Shown here: positions 1 through 11,889 of the stretch, piece by piece | Layout of the letters: every line of letters begins with the position of its first letter | Position numbering within the stretch: the first letter of the stretch is position 1 | Assembly (NCBI GenBank): GCA_033557465.1 | Contig: CM066033.1 | Location: 388,933,289-388,997,288, forward strand | Length of the DNA stretch: 64,000 bases | Direction of reading: 5' to 3' | From: Ichthyophis bannanicus | Taxonomy: Eukaryota; Chordata; Amphibia; Gymnophiona; Ichthyophiidae | Position numbers and translations under genes: made by a program | Notes under the pieces: model-generated | Seen by the model: the letters and a program-made list of their open reading frames with translations, nothing else | What the model was told of the DNA's origin: nothing | Database searches by the model: none

Positions 1-163
1 TGTAATGTTACAATTTTCCTTGTAATTTATAATTATCTGTTCTATGTAAAATGTCCTGGTATATCTCATACCAATTAACCTACTGTTACATGTAAACCGC
101 ACTTGAAACAAGGGAAAGAGCGGTATATAAATAACTGTTAAATAAATAAATAAATAAAATAAA
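1..163 (+). mobile_element. L2-type LINE, 3' tail
   Basis: The sequence has a 'gtaaaccgcac...gcggtatataaataa' block followed by repeated AAATAA units. This is the same 3' end that closes the L2 copy at 31763-32868, whose RT sequence is recognisable. Only the tail lies in the window. It ends where the body of the surrounding DNA transposon resumes (compare 4237 onward), so the L2 inserted into that transposon. Confidence 0.75.
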
Positions 164-1999
164 TAAATGGTATGCAGATGTACCTCATGCATATTCATTA
201 GGGACAGCATGAAAACCCGAACAGTGTTTGGCCCACCAGGACCGGAGTTGGGAACCTCTGCCCTAGAGCAGCAGCCAACAGGGGCAGACACACCCGCACC
301 CACAGGCTCCATTATCCAAAGCCACCTGGAGAGGCAGGATATTGGGCCCTGCGTGCATCTCCCAATACTAGCACTTGCATACCTTAGCAATGCCACCCTA
401 AACCTGGGAACACGGTACACATCTATCAAAAGGTTGCTATGATTAATGCAGATAGCAATTCCTAAGTTAAGCACAATTTTCTGATTGAGCTGCATCATAG
501 CAACCTTTCTGATGTCTGTGGAGTGTGCTACAGGTCTTGTGTCTGACAGTGTTTACCACCCTGGGGAGTGACCCCAACAGTATTGCGTACCATAGCCATG
601 CCTGCACTGTGCCCAGGACTGGTGCGGTGGCCAGGGCTGCCAAACACCTCTATAGTTGCACAATGCTGGCATAGGTGTGGGGAGTGTGTGTCTGTCTATC
701 CAGTGTGTGGTGGCTGTCAACACCCTCCTCAGCCCACACTGCTAGCACTGTTGCCAGTATTGGCCTGCCAATGTGCATAATGAGGAGCAAGGTACCATGG
801 GAATAGCCTGGACAGGGTGGCCTGGCCTGGATGCATCAGCATAGGGCAATGGCTTGGACATTGTAGTGCCCGGCCACAGCCTGCACCGACAGGGTGGCCA
901 CAGCATGTCCTGCTGGGAGGTCACTCTCACCCTGACTGAGCAGTGACCACGGCATGGCTAGGCTCTCCCATAGTGCTATATTGTATTTCTTTAAAGTGAA
1001 CTATATAGGTTCTCCTCTCTGGGGCCTAATCACTGACTTATCTGCTTGGTGGGTGTGTTCACATCCCAGCTTTGGGTGCACACGTCTCCTCCAGGACCAT
1101 GCACTGTGGACTAACTAGAAGACTGTTTGCTGTTATATGTGTATGGCTGGAACACCTTGCAGGGTGCAGTGGCTGGTGACTCACTGTGCTTACTGCTGGA
1201 GAATGTCAGATGGTGGTGAGGGGTAGCTGAGCATTTCCAGGCCTACTGTCTGTCTGCCATTGCCTTAGGGATGCGTACAGCTCTGTATTGGCTGCCCTGT
1301 AGAGTGTCTGCTCCCCAGCAAGACTGGCATTGATGGCCCCCCTCTACAGCCACCATTGCAGGGTGGTAGACTGTGGATCTGTTAGTGGGGGAATCCTGTC
1401 TCCCACCCTGAGCCACAGAGGGTGGGTTGGGTGGTGGTACATAAGCTGCCTATGGGTCCAAACACCCCCGTTCACTTACATCATGTTACCATAGCACCAA
1501 TACAGAATATGCACTATTCTGGGTGCATCATAGCCCATCAGGGCTAGACCTGATTGACAACCACAGATGGACACAGATGTATCCTAGGTGGGTCTGCAGG
1601 AGCTACCTATCACACACACACTGGCACTGATGGGTACCTGCCACATGGCCTCTTTCAGTCATAGAAGGTGCTGCAGACCTGGTGCTGGCCGCCCCACCTC
1701 ACCATCAGTGTGAACACAATACCCACACAATGTGACGGTCTGTGGCTACTCTGTTGCCACTAACACACACCGTCGGCCCCCACAGCACCAGGCTGAGGTG
1801 CTGTGGGGGTGCACTCGGTCAGTTCCCCCTACCCGGATGAGGTGCTGTGGGGTGCATACCCCATCTTGTGATCATCTGTAGACTGCTGGTTTGCATGTGC
1901 TGTGCATCATGGGTACTGGTGGGTTGACCACAGCAGACTGGTTGTGTGGTGACATGCAGTCCTTCTGTAGCCAGCCAGGGGTTTGTTAGCAGCTGTAGA

Positions 2000-2062
2000 G
2001 CTCTAGCCCACTGGTTACTTCACTGCCTGTGGAGCCAGAGGTCATGGGTTTGAAACAACAGT
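2000..2062 (+). other. Degenerate tRNA-like module (A/B boxes)
   Basis: TAGCCCACTGG at 2004-2014 resembles a pol III A box and GGTTTGAAAC at 2047-2056 resembles a B box. The same module is better preserved in copy 2 (19653-19720) and in the nested copy (11890-11965). Here the B box is damaged. Confidence 0.4.
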
Positions 2063-2154
2063 GGGGTTATTTGATAGGGGCTGTCTGGGCATTGTCTATT
2101 TTTTAATGTACAGTAGTGCTGCCAGCAAAAACACCCTCAGAGTACTGTAACCTT

Positions 2155-2260
2155 AGGGTGCCTCATAAGGTGTCCTATAGGGGACATTATAGGGTGTCTT
2201 GGCAGACAGTGCACTTTATAATATGCCCTATGGAGTGCCTTATAGGGTGCCTTAAGACTG
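2155..2260. repeat. Short 12-bp quasi-tandem repeat (contracted copy)
   Basis: Degenerate units of the type ATAAGGTGYCYT or ATAGGGTGYCTT follow one another. The homologous segment of copy 2 (19733-19880) is longer, so unit number varies between copies. Confidence 0.5.
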
Positions 2261-2338
2261 AAATGCCCACTCCTTATATGGCAGCCTGCACACTAGCGCC
2301 AGGCGCACGTTAAGACGGTTTAGTAAACATGCCCCTTA

Positions 2339-2715
2339 GATCAATGACTCATAATAAGGCACCATAAAATCATATAATATATATGGTACATACATTAGTT
2401 AAAAGACATAATTCATAATATAAACATATTTTATGTACAGCTAATAAGAACCATATTACGGTGATTATCCTGAACCAATGTTTATAAAAAACTATATTAT
2501 AAATAACTAAAAACAATGCTATTCATAATTTTCTACTTATTAACCAAACAAATATCTCTTGGAAGTGACTGAAAATGCTCATATTGGTTTTAAAAATAAA
2601 ATGAAATAAAACATACCTGTATGTTCTATATTTAGTTTAATGCAATCTGTATTTTCTACAACAAGAGGATAAGGGCTCAATAATAATCCTGTTTTGTGTG
2701 ATCCATCAAAACAAA
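2339..2715 (-). mobile_element. Penelope-like element terminal repeat fragment, reversed
   Basis: This is the reverse complement of 46965-47345 and 21985-22365, with only scattered differences. It is the piece of a minus-strand PLE terminal repeat between the insertion sites of DNA-transposon copies 1 and 2. It stops short of the ribozyme, which for this copy should lie upstream of the window. The same PLE arm resumes at 20437. Confidence 0.85.
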
Positions 2716-2757
2716 GGGGTATGTTTACTAAACCGTCTTAAAGTGCGCTCTGTGACG

Positions 2758-2812
2758 TTATCGCGCGATAATGGCGCTTTTCCAGGCGCACAGGTACCTT
2801 ATCGCGCGATAA
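2758..2812. repeat. Paired subterminal palindromes TTATCGCGCGATAA
   Basis: A perfect 14-bp palindrome occurs at 2758-2771 and again at 2799-2812, just inside the terminal repeat. Related forms with one or two changes occur at the matching end of the 41337-46747 copy. Subterminal palindromes often bind transposase, but that role is an inference here. Confidence 0.6.
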
Positions 2813-3917
2813 CGAGTGCAGCGGCGCAAACGAGCACTGAAGGCGGGGAAAGGCTCCCGGAGGGTGGAGGAAGGCTCCCCAGGGGCGGAGAGAAGGGGTC
2901 AATGGGTGGAGAGTGGGAGGGGAGAGGCTCTCTGCACACTAACGCTGTGAAATCCGAGGCTGAAAACTAACGCCAGTGAAACCCTGGCGTTAGAGCTGAT
3001 TTAAAGGGAAGAGAAACCATTTCTGTCAGCAATGTACAGCAAAATCAGGGAAACCTACAAAAAAGTGATGTGTGATACATGTGCACGGAACAAAAGTGCA
3101 AATAAACATTGAAAATGATCCTAACAAAATATAAAAAAACATAACCAAGCTGGGCAATAGTGATATGAATGGGAAACATCGAAAAACACTCCCAAGAAAG
3201 CTCCAACAAAAGGATATGAATTTTGGAAGGGTCTGCGCTCCATCCCCATACAAGGTGAATGATCCCACAGTGAAATAGTGCTGATCAGGGTTTCCCTCTC
3301 CATTGGACAGGTATCCTATGGCGTGCACATGTTCCACAACAGCAGGGCGGGCATGTCGGAATGGGCAACTGGACAGATGCTGGGAAAGGGGACACAGAGG
3401 GCTGCAGACGGCACATGCTGTGCTGCAGCTGGGCCACAGTGCGGACTAGGGTGATGCCTAGGTGGCCCATAGAACTGCTGAAACAGTAGAGCAGCCAGAC
3501 AGCAACTGATGGGGCCCAGCATAGGCACGAGTGTGCTTCCCACAGTGTCACAGGGGATAGTACCCAGCAGGTACTGTGGGACCTGGCACTGCAGTACCCC
3601 CAAGGGCACAGAACATTGGCAGGCGGTGCTGGGGGGAAGAGTGGACAGCTATGCAGGCACCCCTACCCCAGAACCTGCACCATAGGCAGCCGCCTACCCA
3701 CACAATGGATGGCCTGAGACTGCGCTCCACCAGCAGCACCAGCAGACGGGCATGTCAGCAGGGTGGCAGAGGGGTACTGGTGGTGGAGGGGGCAGTGGCA
3801 GCTGCCCAGAGCAGACCGTGGCCTAGCCCTGTGTAGGTGGGTGCCATGCACTGCAACGGACAGGCCCCGTCTGATGAACAGTCATGGTATCCCCAGGGAA
3901 TGCACTGTCTCTGTGGC

Positions 3918-3985
3918 AACACGGTGGTGCAGTGCACACAGCCAGTGTGTTCAGGAGCAGAAGGTCACAGGTTCAAGTCCCAGCT
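3918..3985 (+). other. tRNA-like module with A and B boxes
   Basis: TGGTGCAGTGCAC at 3925-3937 is A-box-like and GGTTCAAGTCC at 3970-3980 is a near-consensus B box, about 45 bp apart as in tRNA-derived promoters. Homologous modules lie at 9905-9985 and, inverted, at 45497-45565 in the sister copies. I do not see a foldable complete tRNA, so this is a promoter-like relic rather than a tRNA gene. Confidence 0.55.
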
Positions 3986-4598
3986 GTGGTTCCTGCCAAC
4001 CCAGCCCCCATATTTTACCCACTACTAAAACGTGCTAATACAGACAGAACCTTTATTGCAGATGACGTAGACATGCCCAAAACACCTACATTTTACCCTA
4101 CAGAGCACAGACACCATAAACATGCGCATTACCTAGAGCAGAGTCTCCCAAATGCAGTCCTGGAGGGCCAAACACCATTCAGGTTCCATGCTGCCTCTAA
4201 TAAATGTGGCTGTGCTGCATTGCTATGCACCGCCCCCATGGTATGCAGATGTATCTCATGCAAATTCATTAGGGACAGCATGAAAACCCGAACAGTGTTT
4301 GGTCCTCCAGGACTGGAGTTGGGAACCTCTGCCCTAGAGCAGCGGCCAACAGGGGCAGACATACCTGCACCCACAGGCTCCATTATCCCAAGCCTCCTGG
4401 AGAGGCAGGATGTTGGGCCCTGCGTGCATCTCCCCATACTAGCCCTTGCATACCTTAGCAATGCCACCCTAAACATGGGAAAACTGTACACAGCTATCAA
4501 AAGGTTGCTATGATAACTGGCAGATAGCAATTCCTACGTTAAGCACAATTGCCTGATTGAGCTGCATCATAGCAACCTTTCTGATGTCTGTGGAGTGT

Positions 4599-5321
4599 GA
4601 AACATAGAAACATAGAAATATGACGACAGAAAAAGACCACATGGCCTATCTAGTCTGTCCTTCCATAACAACTACAACAGTCTCCTTTTTACCTTTAGAG
4701 ATCCTCTGTGTTTGTCCCATGCTTTTTTGAATTCAGTTACTGTCCTCATCTCTAACACCTCCACTGGGAGACTATTCCAAGGATCCATTACTCTTTCCAT
4801 AAAGAAATATTTCCACTTATCACTCCTGAATCTATCTCCCTTCACCCTCATCCCATGTCCCCTCGTAGCAGAACTTGCTTTCAATTGAAAGAGGCTCTCT
4901 CCCTGAACATTTATGCCACGGAGGTATTTAAACATCTCAATCATATCACCTCTATCCCGCCTTTCCTCTAAGGAGTACATATTAAGATCCTTCAGTCTGT
5001 CCTCATATGCTTTATAATGAAGACCACTAACCATTTTAGTAGGCACCCTCTGCACCGACTCCATCCTGTTCACATCCTTTTCAAGGTGCGGTCTCCAGAA
5101 TTGCACACTATACTCCAAATGAGGTCGCACCAAAGACTTATACAGAGGTATTATCACCTCCTTTTTTCTGCTAGCCATCCCTCTCCGTATGCACCCAAGC
5201 ATCCTTCTAGCTTTTGCCGTCGCCTTCTCTACCTGGTTAGCTACTTTAAGATCATCAGACACAACCACGCCTAGGTCCCGCTCTTCTTTAGTGGACAAAA
5301 GTACTTCACCCCCTATACTAT
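4599..5321 (-). pseudogene. CR1-like LINE (minus), C-terminal RT domain and 3' end
   Basis: A minus-strand frame of about 208 codons (4672-5298) carries the conserved CR1 thumb and C-terminal signature: KEERDLGVVVSDD, PLYKSLVRPHLEY, a KM-x-GL segment and the EERRDRGDMIE block. The 3' end toward 4599 is the tandem 'tttctatg' tail typical of CR1-type LINEs. The copy is the 3' half of the minus CR1 whose 5' half lies at 16771-18240. The intervening 11.4 kb is a later plus-strand CR1 plus its insertions. The frame looks open but lacks the catalytic palm, so it cannot encode an enzyme. At the outer edges, GAGTG-like sequence on both sides (near 4592 and 18241) suggests the original duplication. 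Confidence 0.85.
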
Positions 5322-6629
5322 ATTAGCAGATCACCTGGGCCGGATGGTATACATCCAAGGGTGTTGAAATAACTGAAATACGAGATTGCAGACCTGCTAT
5401 TAGTAATCTGTGAACTATCATTAAAATCATTTCTAATACCTGAAGATTGGAGGATCGCCAATGTATTACCAATTTTTAAAAAAGGTTCCAGGGGTGATCC
5501 GGGAAACTACAGACCGGTGAGCCTGACATCAGTACCGGGAAAAATGGTAGAAACCATCATAAAGAATAAAATTACTCAGCATGTAGATAGTCATGACCTA
5601 ATGGGAGACAGCCAACATGGCTTTAGACAAGGAAAATCTTGTCTTACTAATCTGTTATGTTTTTTTGAAGGAGTGAATAATCAGGTGGACAAAGGTGAAC
5701 CGGTTGATATTGTGTATCTGGACTTTCAGAAAGCCTTTGACAAGGTCCCTATCAGAGACTTTTGGCAAAACTAAAGAGTCATGGGATAGGAGGCAGTGTA
5801 CTATTGTGGATCAGGAACTGGTTAAAAGATAGAAAGCAGAGGGTAGGGCTAAATGGCCAATTTTCCCAATGGAGAAAGGTAAATAGTGGTGTACCCCAGG
5901 GATCTGTGCTGGGTCCGCTGCTTTTTGACATATTCATAAATGACCTGGAAAGTGGAATAACGAGTGAGGTTATCAAATTTGCAGATGACACAAAACTATT
6001 TAAAGTTGTTAAAACCCAAGAGGACTGTGGAAAATTGCAAGAGGATCTTGATAAATTGGAAGACTGGGCATCAAAATGGCAGATGAAATTTAATGTGGAC
6101 AAGTGCAAGGTTATGCACCTAGGGAAGAACAACCCAAACTATGGTTACACGATGCAAGGTTCCACATTAGGAACCACCACCCAGGAAAAAGATTTAGGCG
6201 TCATTGTGGATACCATGTTAAAACCATCGGCCCAGTGTTCAGCGGCGGCCAAGAGAGCAAACAGAATGCTAGGTATGATAAGGAAAGGAATGGAAAATAA
6301 AACAAAAGATATTATAATGCCTCTATATCATTCCATGGTGAGACCGCACCTTGAATATTGTGTGCAATTCTGGTCGCCGTATCTTAAAAAGGATATAGCG
6401 ATTTTAGAAAAGGTTCAGAGAAGAGCCACCAAAATGGTAAAGGGGATGGACGGATACTCCTATGAAGAAAGGCTAAAAAGGTTAGGGCTCTTTAATCTGG
6501 AAAAGAGACGGCTGAGGGGGAGATATGATAGAAGTCTATAAATTAATGAACGGAGTGGAATGGGTAAACGTAGATCGATTGTTTACCTTATCAGAATATA
6601 GAAAGACTAGGGGACATGCAATGAAGCTA
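5322..6629 (+). pseudogene. CR1-like LINE (plus), RT palm and thumb
   Basis: The copy is 5' truncated inside the RT domain, beginning at a GPDGIHPRVLK block. Recognisable RT motifs in order are IPEDWRIANVLPIFKKG, GNYRPVSLTS, QHGFRQGKSC, VYLDFQKAFDKVP (motif A), SGVPQGSVLGPLLF (motif B) and KFADDTKLF (motif C, FADD), followed by the thumb (GKCKVMHLG-like and EKDLGVIVD). One frameshift falls near 5760, after motif A. Two open stretches remain: 5517-5774 and 5762-6541. At 6629 the element is cut by the LTR element and resumes at 16434. It sits inside the opposite-strand CR1. It is dead because of the truncation and the shift. Confidence 0.9.
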
Positions 6630-7386
6630 TGTGGGGCCCTGTATCCCACAACAACTGTTTTTCTAGATATCACCAATTAGCAACAAATTACTTCAGACTA
6701 CAAATTGCTCGAATACAATGCTTTTTATTCAGGTACCAAAACAAACAAACAGCAACTGCTTTGAGCAAAAGTCTCTGCCTGAGAAAGGTGGTGGACAGTC
6801 CACTTCCCTTACCGGAATTGGGGAGCAGACTGCCCAATGAGTTATGGAGCCATCCCCTTATATAGATATTCTCTGTCACAAAACTTCTAGAAGTCTGATG
6901 TCATTCTGTAAAAATCAGAGTTACTTGCAAAGAAAGAAAACTTTGCTAGAACTCCTTCTCTGAGGCCCCCTCCCATGAATAATGCCAATTATGCCTTAGG
7001 GCTTCCCTCTCTACAGCTGGTGCTCTCAAGGTCTTCTGGTCTTTGCTTAATTGTGCTTCTTATCTGTGCTGTGGAGCAAATCTTTCCTGCATTCCTTTGG
7101 CCTGTTTATGGTCTTTTCATCTCCTTGTGCTAAATGACATTTTCTTTTCTTCAAGGCTGAAAGTATGTTTTCTGCTAATTATTTCTCTGAGCCTGACTTT
7201 GTGTACTTCTACTCAAAGCAAGCCTTCCAGACTACAGCAGGCCACAAAGCTCTCTTGTAGCATATACTTTCTTAGCCCACAGGACATTTTCTTTTCTTCA
7301 TCGTGCAAACTGCAGGCAGGCCATGATTACAGTCACAGATAGCAGCTGAAGGAGCAAAACTATCCCTAAGCCAAGATATCCCAACA
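6630..7386 (-). repeat. 3' LTR of the minus LTR element
   Basis: This 757-bp repeat nearly matches 15670-16433. On the minus strand it holds a TATATAAG box (about 6858-6866) followed by AATAAA (6724-6729), consistent with a U3-R-U5 order reading leftward. A plus-strand open stretch at 7043-7342 recurs in the other LTR but has no family resemblance and runs antisense to the element. Confidence 0.9.
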
Positions 7387-7425
7387 TTCCCCAATTTTTT
7401 CTTTTTCTTTTCACTGAGGTGAGGG
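7387..7425 (-). other. Polypurine tract next to the 3' LTR
   Basis: Read on the minus strand, this is a run of A and G (GAAAAGAAAAAGAAAAAA) ending in TTGGGGAA directly before the LTR. That is the position where plus-strand DNA synthesis is primed in LTR elements. Confidence 0.6.
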
Positions 7426-7538
7426 GCAAAGGCAGGAAACCCAAATTTAGGGACTATGAATAAGAACCATTTGTGACAGGGAAAGATCTTGCAAAGGTAA
7501 GAGCTCATACTGGTCTCCTTATACAATATACAGGGTTT

Positions 7539-7874
7539 TTAGCAGAAGACTAAATCAGTGTACATCCAAATGCAATCAGGAGAGGAAGTGCACAGCACAT
7601 AATAAGAATTACAAGCAATAAACATCAGCATCAAAATTAAAATTCCCCGTAACCCACCCAAAAAGGAGAAAAAGTCATAATGACTGCGGTAGAAGGGGGG
7701 TTTGACCCATAGTGTGACCAGAGCGGGGAAGCGACAATACATTGTGAGCAGGGAGCCGTCCCAATCATATAAAATGAGCAGAGCAGGGCAAAATAATAAA
7801 GAAAACATCATACTTATCTGACTAGAAAGGACAAAATCCAAACAGCACAAAAGAATAATAGCAATGGAGAACAC
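7539..7874 (-). CDS. Small hydrophobic ORF in the LTR element (unassigned)
   Basis: An 111-codon minus-strand frame lies about 150 bp upstream, in element sense, of the polypurine tract. It has several hydrophobic stretches that could span a membrane: the first about 30 residues, and a segment near residues 75-95 with LGGLRGILILML. I recognise no family. Its place in the final part of the internal region is where an envelope gene would lie, but no envelope hallmark such as a furin site or a CX6CC motif is visible. It could be a remnant, an accessory protein or chance. It is in the same orientation as the LTRs and just downstream of the next ORF. Confidence 0.25.
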   Translation of the reverse strand: MFSIAIILLCCLDFVLSSQISMMFSLLFCPALLILYDWDGSLLTMYCRFPALVTLWVKPPFYRSHYDFFSFLGGLRGILILMLMFIACNSYYVLCTSSPDCIWMYTDLVFC

Positions 7875-7914
7875 AAGGGAATCAAAAAGTTCAGTAGAAT
7901 GTCCTGATAAGAGT

Positions 7915-8199
7915 TCAGTTCAAGGCAGGGGTTTGATTGAGAACTTCTTTGGAGATGTGGGTTGTATTGTGAACACGTAGAAGTAAAGCTAATTGTCCAT
8001 CAGGATGAAGGAACTCAATAAGTAGTGCAAAGATGATGGAGACAGCAAGGAGGAAACAAATGGTGCCCCAAGGAGCAGGTTTGGCAGCAAACATCTTGGT
8101 CAACAACAGTTCATACATGAAGGAAGTAGATAAAACAGAGGTGACAGTTGGAGAAACCTTCAAATGACTGACATGAGTCCAAGTGTCGGTATCAGTCAA
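7915..8199 (-). CDS. Small ORF with one predicted membrane segment in the LTR element (unassigned)
   Basis: A 94-codon minus-strand frame carries a clear hydrophobic run (ICFLLAVSIIFALLIEFL) near residues 47-64, flanked by polar sequence. It precedes the 7539-7874 frame on the same strand with a 40-bp gap and in a different frame. No family is recognised. The two could be fragments of one decayed membrane protein. The rest of this half of the internal region (8200-9085) shows nothing I can identify. Confidence 0.25.
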   Translation of the reverse strand: MTDTDTWTHVSHLKVSPTVTSVLSTSFMYELLLTKMFAAKPAPWGTICFLLAVSIIFALLIEFLHPDGQLALLLRVHNTTHISKEVLNQTPALN

Positions 8200-9489
8200 G
8201 CAGGCAGCAAAACGGGGATGCAGCAGTCCTGAGAAAGTAGAGCAGTCCCAGGATGCACAAACACAGTTTCTTGCTATAAACAGTAGTCCCTATGAAAACA
8301 AGTTGACAATAATCAGCTGGGTACAAACTATGTAGTCACCACACAATCAGCAACCTCCTGGAACAGGATCTGAAGCCCTGCAAAGTAAATCAGAGAGGCT
8401 CTGGTCTAACCTCTCTAGTGTAATTAGCCATATCAAATAGACAATGTGGGAATCACTTATTCAAAACAGCCTTAAAGAGGTAAGCCTTAAACATGGCTTA
8501 GAACAAAAACAGAAATAGAGACTGCTGCACTAGCTTCCAGGCATAAAAACAAAATGTATGGAGTTGGAAGGAAGAAAAACGAGAGATAAAAATGCCTAAC
8601 ATCAAAGATAAGGATTAAGTACAACAGCAGTGAAACCCTGATATTCGACAATACATGATTACATTAAAATATAATACAGCAGACACTTGCCACATCCCAG
8701 AGAGAGAGCAGGAGAGAACACACAATACTGTTTATACTATTCTACATAAATTGCAAACAAGCTTGAACCAGTTCAAAAAGTCACACAACAGTCCACATGA
8801 TGCTGTTTCAGTAGGGGTCGCTGTTGTCCACAGGCACAGCCAACAGCACTGAAGATCCAGTTCAATTTCTTGTACTGCATCAGATCTGAAGTAACTTCTT
8901 ATCAGAATGCCCTTCACTCGCTCCACTACTCCAGCTGCCTGAAGTCTACAAGCACAAACAAAAGAATGTTGTACTCCCCCCTCCCCCTTCTTCTTCTTGG
9001 AGTACTACCAATCCCACGTAACTCAACCAGGCAGCATCTTTATTTGGCAGGGCTGCTAAGAACATTAGACCATTATTAAAACTTAGGGGCATGTTTACTA
9101 AAAACCGCTAATTTGCGCGCCGCACATTAGCGCACTAAAAGCAGCACTTAAGTGCTCTTAAGCGCCCCGCAAACGTGCGAGGAACCCCCGCACCCGTGCG
9201 CGTCACACTAACGGGTGCCGCACAAGTACGGGCCCGCAAATGTGCGATAGAGGCGTGGAAAGGCAAACGGAGGGCGGAGGAAGGCGCCGGAGGGGTGGAG
9301 AGAAGGGGTTAATGGGCGGGGAAGGGGAGGGGAGAGGCGCCCCGCACATTATCGGGGCTGAATTTCAAAGGGAAAATAGCACGAGTGAATCACTCGCGGT
9401 AGAATGCATTTAAAGGGAAGAGAAACCATTTCCGTCAGCAATGTACAGCAAAACCGGGGAAACCTGAAAAACGTGAGCAGTGTGATACA

Positions 9490-9800
9490 TGTGCACAGCC
9501 CAAAAGTGTACTTAAAAATAGAAAAGGACCACAACAAAAATTGTAAAAATAGGAATTCAGCTGGGGAACAGTTATAGTAATGGGCAATACTAAAAAACAC
9601 ACCCAGGAAAGCTCCAGCAAAAATAAATGAGTTTTGGAAAGGTGTACGGAGCAGAGAGTCGTCCAAAAAACATTTCCTGTTTGTTGGAGCTTTCCTGGGA
9701 GTGTTTTCTATGGTTGCCCATTAATATCACTGTTGCCCAGCATGGTGATATTGTGTCCCCCATTTTCCATGGTCATTTATGTGGTTTATGTGCACGTTTG
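9490..9800. repeat. Imperfect long inverted repeat
   Basis: The segment around 9579-9624 (gggcaatac...cccaggaaagctccagcaaa) recurs inverted at 9680-9725 (tttgttggagctttcctggg...gcccat). Outside it, 'gtgcac' sequences near 9490 and 9797 continue the symmetry. The arms reach roughly 130 bp around a centre near 9650. The related copies (3050-3200 and 46250-46440) show only one arm, so the inversion looks private to this copy. Confidence 0.6.
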
Positions 9801-9904
9801 TCACCAGACAGGGTGTATGTGCCCACAGTAAATATGCGTAGAGCAGGGTTTGCGACTCCATCCTGCCAGGTTTACTACCTCCAGGGGCTGCACTGTCTCT
9901 GTGG

Positions 9905-9985
9905 GCATAGTGTGGTGCAGCGGACAGAGCCAGTACCTCTAGGACCAGAGGGTCACAGGTTCAAAGCCCAGCTGGGGCTACCGCC
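9905..9985 (+). other. tRNA-like module
   Basis: The A-box-like TGGTGCAGCGG is at 9912-9922 and the B box GGTTCAAAGCC at 9958-9968. It is homologous to 3918-3985. Confidence 0.55.
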
Positions 9986-11889
9986 AATCCTGCCCACATA
10001 TTTTTCCCACAACTAAACAGTGATAGTAAGGACACACCTTTCGTGGCGAGGACATATGCAATGGTACTACATCTATCTTTTACCCCACTGAGCACAGACA
10101 CCATGAACAGGGGCAGTACCTAGAGCAGAATCTCCCAAATGCAGTCCTGGAGGGCCACACACCAGTCAGGTTCCATGCTGCCACTCATACAAATGCCTGT
10201 GCTGTATATCTATGCACCACCCCCATGGCATGTAGATGTAGCTCATGCATATTCATGAGGGACAGCAGGAAAACCCGAACAGTGTGATGTTAACCTGGAC
10301 TGGAGTTGGGAATCGCTGCCGTAAAGCAGCATCCAACAGGGCCAGACACACCCACACCCACAGGCCCCATTGGCCAATGTCTCCTGGAGAGGCAGAACAT
10401 TGGACCCTGCGTGCATCTCCCAATACTAGCACCTGCATACCTTAGCAATGTCACCCTGCACCTGAGGTATACGGTACACAGCTCTGAGACGTTTGCTAGG
10501 AGTACTGGCAGATAGATATCCATACGTTACGCACATACTGCTAGTTGACCCCATCAGAACAATCTGTGAGGTGTTTGCGGTGCGTGCTCCAGGCCTGACC
10601 TCTGATGGTGTTTACCACCCTGGGGAGTGACACCCAGCAGTACTGCGTACCATATCCATGCCTTGGCGTGCCTAGGACCGGTTTGGTGGGTAAGGGTAAT
10701 TACCACCTCAATAGTAGCACCATGATGGCATAGGTGTGGAAGTGTGTGTCTGTCTATACAGTGGGTGTTGGCTGCAAGCCCCTTCCACAGCCCACACTGC
10801 CAGCACTGTTGCCAGTATTGGCCTGCCAATGTGCATAATGAGCAGCAAGGGACCATGGGTACATCCCAGACAGGGTGGGCTGACCATGATGCAGCTGCAT
10901 AGGGCACTGGCAGGGACATGGTAGTGCCCGGCCACCACCTACACAGACAGGGTGACCTCTGTATGTGCTGCTGGGGGATCACTCTCACCCTGAGTGTGCA
11001 GTGATGGCAGCATGGCTAGGCACTCCCATAGTGCTATATTGTGTTTCTCTCATGTGATATATATGGGTTTCCTGTTGGGGCCTCTTCACTGACTTATCTG
11101 TGCTGCCACCCCAGTTGGGGGTGCATGCATTTCCATCAGGACCAACCAGCAGACTGTGCACAGATGGTATGTGTCTTGCTGGAGTGCCTTGCAGGGTGCA
11201 GTGGCTGATGGCTTGCTGCAGGAGAATATCAGATAGTGGTGGGGTGCATGTGTGAATATCCAGGCCTAATGTCTGTCTGATATTGTGTTATGGATGTGTG
11301 TGGAGCTGCTTGGACTGCCCTGTAGGGTGTCTGTTCCCCAGCAGGACCGGGGTTGATGGTCCACTTTACTGCCATCAGTGCAGGGGGGGGGGGTGGGAAG
11401 CTGTGTTTTATCCACCTGGCGGTCCATGGGGGGGTGTTCCACTAACTGAGGCAGACAGAGATCTCCAAGATGTTTATGCAGCAACCTACCTATTTCACAG
11501 GTTATTGCTGCTTTGGAGCTCTGGCATGGCCGCATTCAGCCATGGAAGGTGTTGTGGACCTGGTCCTGGGCGCAACATCACACACTTAGGGTGAGCACAG
11601 TTACCGCACAATGTGATGTTGTTTTAGCTACTCTTTGCCGTTTGTCCATCCACTCAGAACACCCTACCAGGCCGAGGTGCTGTGTGGGTGCACACGGACA
11701 CGTCCCCCTACCAGGCCGGGGAGCTTTAGGGGTGCATTTCCCATCCTGTGTGCATCTGTGGACAGCTGATTTGCATTTGCAGTGCATCATGGGTACGGGT
11801 GGCCTAACCCTATCCTGTTTACAACAGCAGACTGTCTGTGAGGTGATGTGCAGGCTATCTGCAGCCAGACAGGGGCTTGCTTACAGCTA

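Larger units (their letters stand above)
1..2335. mobile_element. Long non-autonomous DNA transposon, PIF/Harbinger-like, copy 1 (right part)
   Basis: The right end reads TTAGTAAACATGCCCC, the inverse of the GGGGCATGTTTACTAA start seen at 9086. It is followed by TTA (2336-2338). The empty site is present in related PLE sequence near 22365 and 47340 (gttattgatcTAAatg, opposite strand), so TTA is the 3-bp duplication. From position 164 the body parallels copy 2 (4237-4590, then 18250-20436). I see no transposase frame. Assignment to PIF/Harbinger rests only on the TWA-type 3-bp duplication and the GGGG-type terminus. The left end is outside the window. Confidence 0.7.

Noticed and set aside
3884..4513. 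209-codon plus-strand frame
   Set aside because: It lies in the body of the non-autonomous transposon, runs across a tRNA-like module, and its equivalents in the other copies are broken. No domain is visible.
7043..7342. 99-codon plus-strand frame, repeated at 16090-16389
   Set aside because: It is LTR sequence read antisense to the element and is repeated only because LTRs are repeated.
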